Assembly: GCA_016933965.1 (NCBI GenBank)
Contig: JAFGTS010000023.1
Span: 1 to 64,000, forward strand
Direction of reading: 5' to 3'
Length of the DNA: 64,000 nucleotides
Origin: Deltaproteobacteria bacterium
Lineage (GTDB): Bacteria > Desulfobacterota > Syntrophia > Syntrophales > UBA2210
Shown here: one piece after another, positions 60,103-64,000 of the stretch
How the letters are laid out: the number at the start of each line of letters is the position of its first letter
Position numbering within the stretch: the stretch's first letter is position 1
The notes under the pieces: model-generated
What the model saw: the letters and a program-made list of their open reading frames with translations, nothing else
What the model was told of the DNA's origin: nothing
Databases searched by the model: none
Position numbers and translations under genes: made by a program

Positions 60103-62697
60103 ATGATAGACGAAAACAAGACAAAGAAAGAACTCGTTCAGGAAATACAGGAACTCCGCCGCCGCGAGGAGCGATACCGGTCCATCCTTGAGGATATCGA
60201 AGAGGGGTGCTTTGAGCTCGATCTCGCCGGCACCTTTACCTTTGTCAATGACGCCATGTGCCGGGTGGCGGGTTACTCCCGGGAAGAGTTGGTAGGCATG
60301 AACAACCGGGAGTATGCCTCGGTCGATGCCGCACAAAAGATGTTCGAGGTGTTCAATGAAATTTACCGGACCGGCAAACCGGGATATCTCGATGAGTTCG
60401 AGGTCACTACACGGGACGGTTCAAGGAGGTTCGGCGAGCTGTACGCATCTCTGATGCTTGATGCCAAAGGAAATCCCGTTGGATTCCGAGGGGTTGCCCG
60501 GGATATTACGGAGCGGAAAAAGACCGAGGATGTGGCGCTGCGCCGGCAGCGCAGTCTCGAGGCGATCCTCTCGTCATCTCCGGACGCGATCATCACCCTT
60601 GATGAGAACCATCACGTCACCGAGTGGAATCCGGGGGCACAGCGGATATTCGGCTACACGGCGGATGAAGCCCGGGGGCGTAACCTGGATGACCTGGTCA
60701 CAAGCCCCGACTCCGCCGAAGACGCTCGCCGGTATACGAACCTCGTCATCGGTGGTGATTCCATGAAACCCACCGAGGTGATCCGGCACCGGAAAGACGG
60801 GAGGCCCGTCCATGTCATTGCCGCCGGGTCGCCAATCATCATCGAGGGGCGCTTGGTCGGTATCGTGGCGTTCTACACGGATATAACGGGACGAATAGAG
60901 GCCGAAGAGGCCTTGCGAGAAAGCGAGGAACGGTTCCGCTCCATTGTGGAGCACTCCCATGACGGCATCTTCATCGTGAACGACCGGTATCAGTTCATCT
61001 ATGTGAACGACCAGTTCTGCCGGATACTGGGATATGCCTGTGATGAGATACGCGGCCGGGATTTCCGCGAATATCTGACACGGGAGAGCCGTGATATCGT
61101 CATCGAGCGGTATCTCAAGAGACGACGTGGTGAAGATGTCCCGCCCCGTTACGAATTCACCATCGTGCGCAAGGATGGACAGACACGGGTCATTCAGATC
61201 AGTCTGTCCCTCGTTACGGGGCAGGGCGCGAACACGCGGACGATCGGGCAGATCCTTGACATTACGGAGCAACGGGAGGCTGAGAATGCCCTGCGAAGAA
61301 GCGAGGAGAAGTACCGGACCATCCTTGCCAGCATAGAGGACTGCTACTTCGAGGTCGACCTTGCCGGCCGGTTTATCTTCCTGAACGATGCCGTTGAGAA
61401 AATTTCGGGAATTCCGGCGGGTGCTCTCATCGGTCTGAGCAACCTGGACTATACCTCCCCCGAAACGGCGAAGAAGATGTACCGTATCTTCAATGAGATG
61501 TACGAAACGGGAGAGCCGGCGAAGATAAACGATTATGAGATCATACGCCCTGACGGTACCACACGGTTCACGGAGCTGACGGCGTCGCTCATGAGAGATG
61601 AGAAGGGAACCCCTATTGGTTTTCGCGGTATCGCCCGGGACGTGACGGACCGGAAAAGGGCCGAAGAAGAGATCAGGCGAAGCGAGGAAAAGTACCGGAC
61701 GATCCTTGAGAGCATGCAGGAAGGATATTTTGAGGTCGACCTGGCGGGAAACATCACCTTCTGTAACGATTCGGCCTGCAATATCATAGGATATCCCCGT
61801 GAAGAGTTCATAGGCATGAATAATCGCGAATATGCCACGCCGGAAACGGCAAAGAGGATATTTGATCTCTTCAGTGAAATGTATCACACGGGTAATGCGA
61901 TCGATATCACCGACTATGAGATACTGCGAAAGGACGGTACACCGCGGATACTTGAAATGTCCTCCGCCGTGATACGGGATCTTCAGGGAGAACCGGTCGG
62001 TTTCCGTGGTGTGGTCCGCGATATGACGGACCGGAAGCGGGCCGAGGAACAGATACGCCGGTCGCTGAAGGAAAAGGATGTCATGCTTCAGGAAATTCAC
62101 CACCGGGTGAAGAATAATCTGCAGATCGTGTCAAGCATGCTGAGTCTCCAATCGAACTACATCTCGGACCCTGAATCACTGAGGCTTTTCAGGGACAGTG
62201 AGAACCGCGTACGATCGATGGCGCTGATCCATGAAAAGCTTTATCGCTCCGCCGACCTGGGACACATAGAATTCGGCGATTACATAGAAAGCCTCACGGA
62301 TCGCCTCTACATGATATACAATGCCGATCCGTCCCGGATCGGATTGATCTATGATATTGAAAAGGGGGTCTTTTTCGGCATAGAGACGGCGATCCCCTGC
62401 GCTCTGATCGTGAATGAGCTGGTATCCAATGCGCTGAAGCATGCCTTTCCGGAGGACCGGAAGGGCCAGGTCGTCATAGATCTCCATTCCAAAGGGGAGG
62501 GGGCCTTCGCGCTGACGGTGAAGGATGACGGTGTGGGCATGCCGCCTCATGTCACGTTCAATGCCATAGAAACGCTGGGCATGCAGTTGGTCAGCGACCT
62601 GGTATATCAACTCGGCGGTTCCGTCGAGATCGACCGGACCGGGGGGACCACCGTCGTCGTCAGGTTCCAGGAAATGCAGTACCGGAAGAGGCTCTGA
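60103..62697 (+). CDS. multi-PAS sensor histidine kinase (HisKA_2 type)
   Basis: An 864-residue cytosolic sensor kinase. Five PAS domains lie at about 26-146, 153-265, 276-390, 403-522 and 530-650. PAS1, PAS4 and PAS5 are close copies, sharing FELDLAG/FEVDLAG and GFRGVARDIT segments. The kinase core begins with EIHHRVKNNLQ (His666/His667) of the HisKA_2 group, then the ATP domain with NELVSNALKHAF, DDGVGMP and GGTTVVV. No transmembrane segment or receiver domain. Its response regulator is not next to it. Signal unknown; PAS domains of this type often sense redox or small molecules. Confidence 0.92.
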   Translation: MIDENKTKKELVQEIQELRRREERYRSILEDIEEGCFELDLAGTFTFVNDAMCRVAGYSREELVGMNNREYASVDAAQKMFEVFNEIYRTGKPGYLDEFEVTTRDGSRRFGELYASLMLDAKGNPVGFRGVARDITERKKTEDVALRRQRSLEAILSSSPDAIITLDENHHVTEWNPGAQRIFGYTADEARGRNLDDLVTSPDSAEDARRYTNLVIGGDSMKPTEVIRHRKDGRPVHVIAAGSPIIIEGRLVGIVAFYTDITGRIEAEEALRESEERFRSIVEHSHDGIFIVNDRYQFIYVNDQFCRILGYACDEIRGRDFREYLTRESRDIVIERYLKRRRGEDVPPRYEFTIVRKDGQTRVIQISLSLVTGQGANTRTIGQILDITEQREAENALRRSEEKYRTILASIEDCYFEVDLAGRFIFLNDAVEKISGIPAGALIGLSNLDYTSPETAKKMYRIFNEMYETGEPAKINDYEIIRPDGTTRFTELTASLMRDEKGTPIGFRGIARDVTDRKRAEEEIRRSEEKYRTILESMQEGYFEVDLAGNITFCNDSACNIIGYPREEFIGMNNREYATPETAKRIFDLFSEMYHTGNAIDITDYEILRKDGTPRILEMSSAVIRDLQGEPVGFRGVVRDMTDRKRAEEQIRRSLKEKDVMLQEIHHRVKNNLQIVSSMLSLQSNYISDPESLRLFRDSENRVRSMALIHEKLYRSADLGHIEFGDYIESLTDRLYMIYNADPSRIGLIYDIEKGVFFGIETAIPCALIVNELVSNALKHAFPEDRKGQVVIDLHSKGEGAFALTVKDDGVGMPPHVTFNAIETLGMQLVSDLVYQLGGSVEIDRTGGTTVVVRFQEMQYRKRL

Positions 62698-62771
62698 GGG
62701 CGATACGCTCCTTCGCGGGTGAGGCCGTCTTTCCTGATCCATGCAGGGCGGCGGCAGGAAAAGGAAAACCG

Positions 62772-63716
62772 GTGGAAATCGTCATTACCACGTTCGAATC
62801 CGTCGCTGTCCTCCTGGGAATCGGCATCCTGGGATTCAGCATCGTCGTCAGGCGCATCCTGCCCGAGGATGCCCTGGGAGTCCTTACTACCGTTGCCATC
62901 GATATCGCGCTCCCCTGCCTCATTTTCGCCAATATTATCTTGAATTTTCAGCCCGCCGGCATGCCGGGGTGGTATTTCCTTCCGCTCTGGTGGGTCGGGT
63001 TCACCCTGCTGGCCGGTATCCTGTCGGGCCTTTGCTCATTGTTTTCACGGCCCGAAACGCGCAGCGAATTCGCGGCGACCCTCTTCTACCAGAACGCCAT
63101 CTTTTTCCCCCTGGCCGTTCTTACGGGCATGTTCGGGAACTCCTCCACCCAGGTGGTGTCCCTGTTTCTCTTCACCATGTTCAGCCCGTCATTTTTTTTC
63201 AGCACCTATCAGTTCTTTTTCGGCGGTGCGGGCCGTGCCGTGGACTGGAAAAAAGTTTTCAATATCATCCTGATCGTAACCGTGGCGGCCACGGCCCTGT
63301 CCGTTGCCGGAGCACAGGGAGTGATCCCCGGTTTTCTCGTGCGGTCCTTCCTTATGGTAGGCGCTATGGCGATACCTCTGCTCATGATAATTCTGGGAGG
63401 CAACATCTATGTCGATTACCGGAACAAAGGGTCGCTGTACCCCGGCGAGGTGGTGAAATTCGTCATTATGAAAAATTTCCTGTTTCCCCTGGTCATGCTG
63501 GGGGTGCTTCTGATTGTCCGTCCCGCCCATGATGTGGCCCTCATTCTCCTTCTGGAGAGCGCCGTTCCTCCCATTACGGCCATGCCCATCGTCGTCGAAC
63601 GGGCCGGAGGAAACAGGAACATCGTGAATCAGTTCATGTTCGCCAGTTTCATTACGGCCCTTGTATCGATACCGGTGATGGTCCTGCTCTTCGAGTATTT
63701 TTTTGCAAGCCCCTGA
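62772..63716 (+). CDS. AEC-family (auxin efflux carrier-like) transporter
   Basis: A 314-residue membrane protein with about ten helices in two inverted halves. ALPCLIFANIILNF (about 47-60) and ESAVPPITAMPIVVERAGGN (about 267-286) are the paired membrane motifs of the AEC family. Members carry malonate, malate or other organic acids. The start is GTG at 62772 with AGGAAAAGGA upstream. It follows the histidine kinase gene by 74 bases and may be part of its regulon. Confidence 0.86.
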   Translation: MEIVITTFESVAVLLGIGILGFSIVVRRILPEDALGVLTTVAIDIALPCLIFANIILNFQPAGMPGWYFLPLWWVGFTLLAGILSGLCSLFSRPETRSEFAATLFYQNAIFFPLAVLTGMFGNSSTQVVSLFLFTMFSPSFFFSTYQFFFGGAGRAVDWKKVFNIILIVTVAATALSVAGAQGVIPGFLVRSFLMVGAMAIPLLMIILGGNIYVDYRNKGSLYPGEVVKFVIMKNFLFPLVMLGVLLIVRPAHDVALILLLESAVPPITAMPIVVERAGGNRNIVNQFMFASFITALVSIPVMVLLFEYFFASP

Positions 63717-63789
63717 GTGCCGGGAGTGCCGCTGCGAGGGGTTCCCCCGGCGGGTGGTCACACAAATATCTATGAGATGAGGTGCTTTC

Positions 63790-64000
63790 ATGAAGAGGAG
63801 AATGCTGTTCCTGATGATCATGCTGTTCTGGCTGTTGCTGGCGGCGGTTCCCTGCTTTGCCGAGGAAGTGCGGACCGGAGAATGGAATGAGGTCAGCGAG
63901 CTTGACGGCATCGTGGGCTATACGCGATGGACATCGCTGACAAGCGTCGATGAAGTGATGGCCGTCGGGACCGTCGATGCACCCGTGGCCGTGATAGAGG
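63790..64000 (+). CDS. exported START-domain-like protein, 5' part
   Basis: The first 70 residues only; the frame runs off the window. A signal peptide (about 1-24) precedes GEWNEVSELDGIVGYTR and AVGTVDAPVAVIE, which resemble the start of a START/SRPBCC lipid-binding domain. GAGG lies before the ATG. The domain call rests on a short stretch, so it is tentative. Confidence 0.6.
   Translation, partial: MKRRMLFLMIMLFWLLLAAVPCFAEEVRTGEWNEVSELDGIVGYTRWTSLTSVDEVMAVGTVDAPVAVIE

Overview
The window reads as one contiguous stretch of a GC-rich, Gram-negative chromosome with no sign of phage, plasmid or insertion-sequence content. The gene set points to an anaerobic, syntrophic or sulfate-reducer-like member of the Deltaproteobacteria/Desulfobacterota: many acyl-CoA enzymes, an ADP-forming acyl-CoA ligase subunit, HypA/HypB, PEP synthase, a TAXI-type TRAP transporter, ferredoxin-like proteins, an outer-membrane barrel protein, a RuBisCO-like protein, and short 7-bp repeats between genes. 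The taxonomic call is inference; no 16S rRNA gene or other marker suited to firm placement is present.

Layout. 1-7 kb: the 3' part of the RNase P RNA gene, a lipoprotein, a bidirectional terminator, then a leftward set of ppsA, a GlmU-N-like nucleotidyltransferase and two tandem CNNM/CorC-type membrane proteins. 7-14.6 kb: a stress and repair block of hsp20, lon, uvrB, uvrC and a convergent SlyD-type isomerase. 15-21.8 kb: an outer-membrane protein, a Memo-like protein coupled to a small protein and an LhgO-like oxidase, a polytopic membrane protein, a class IV aminotransferase, a MarR regulator and a LysM protein. 22-27.6 kb: a large acyl-CoA dehydrogenase with a near-consensus promoter, facing a leftward unit of enoyl-CoA hydratase, acyl-CoA ligase alpha subunit and MFS carrier. 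27.9-33.5 kb: a HAD phosphatase and a UgpB-A-E/UgpC-type ABC importer around a palindrome-rich intergenic region. 33.5-38.4 kb: a 1005-residue membrane protein of unknown role, an EEP-family phosphatase, an RNase H-fold protein and an Nfu-type protein. 38.8-45.2 kb: a MaoC-type protein, an AMP-forming acyl-CoA synthetase, hypA-hypB, an unusual cysteine-rich iron-sulfur protein and an MFS carrier. 45.2-50.7 kb: a TAXI TRAP operon ending in a DapB-like dehydrogenase. 50.8-52.9 kb: an HD-domain protein and a divergent acyl-CoA dehydrogenase. 53-56.9 kb: an FGGY kinase, a RuBisCO-like protein and a histidine-phosphatase-family protein. 57-64 kb: an M16 metalloprotease, a multi-PAS histidine kinase, an AEC carrier and the start of a START-domain-like protein.

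How it fits together. Two importers (UgpBAEC and TAXI-TRAP) and several single-gene carriers (two MFS, one AEC) bring in sugars, polyol phosphates, amino- or organic acids. Acyl-CoA ligases, dehydrogenases and hydratases process acids. HypAB and the iron-sulfur protein hint at nickel and electron-transfer enzymes encoded elsewhere. The most promising candidate for an undescribed pathway is the kinase, RuBisCO-like protein and phosphatase-family trio at 53-56.9 kb. The RuBisCO-like protein keeps the metal-binding lysine and acids but lacks several residues of true RuBisCO, so it probably does enolase-type or decarboxylase chemistry on a phosphorylated sugar acid.
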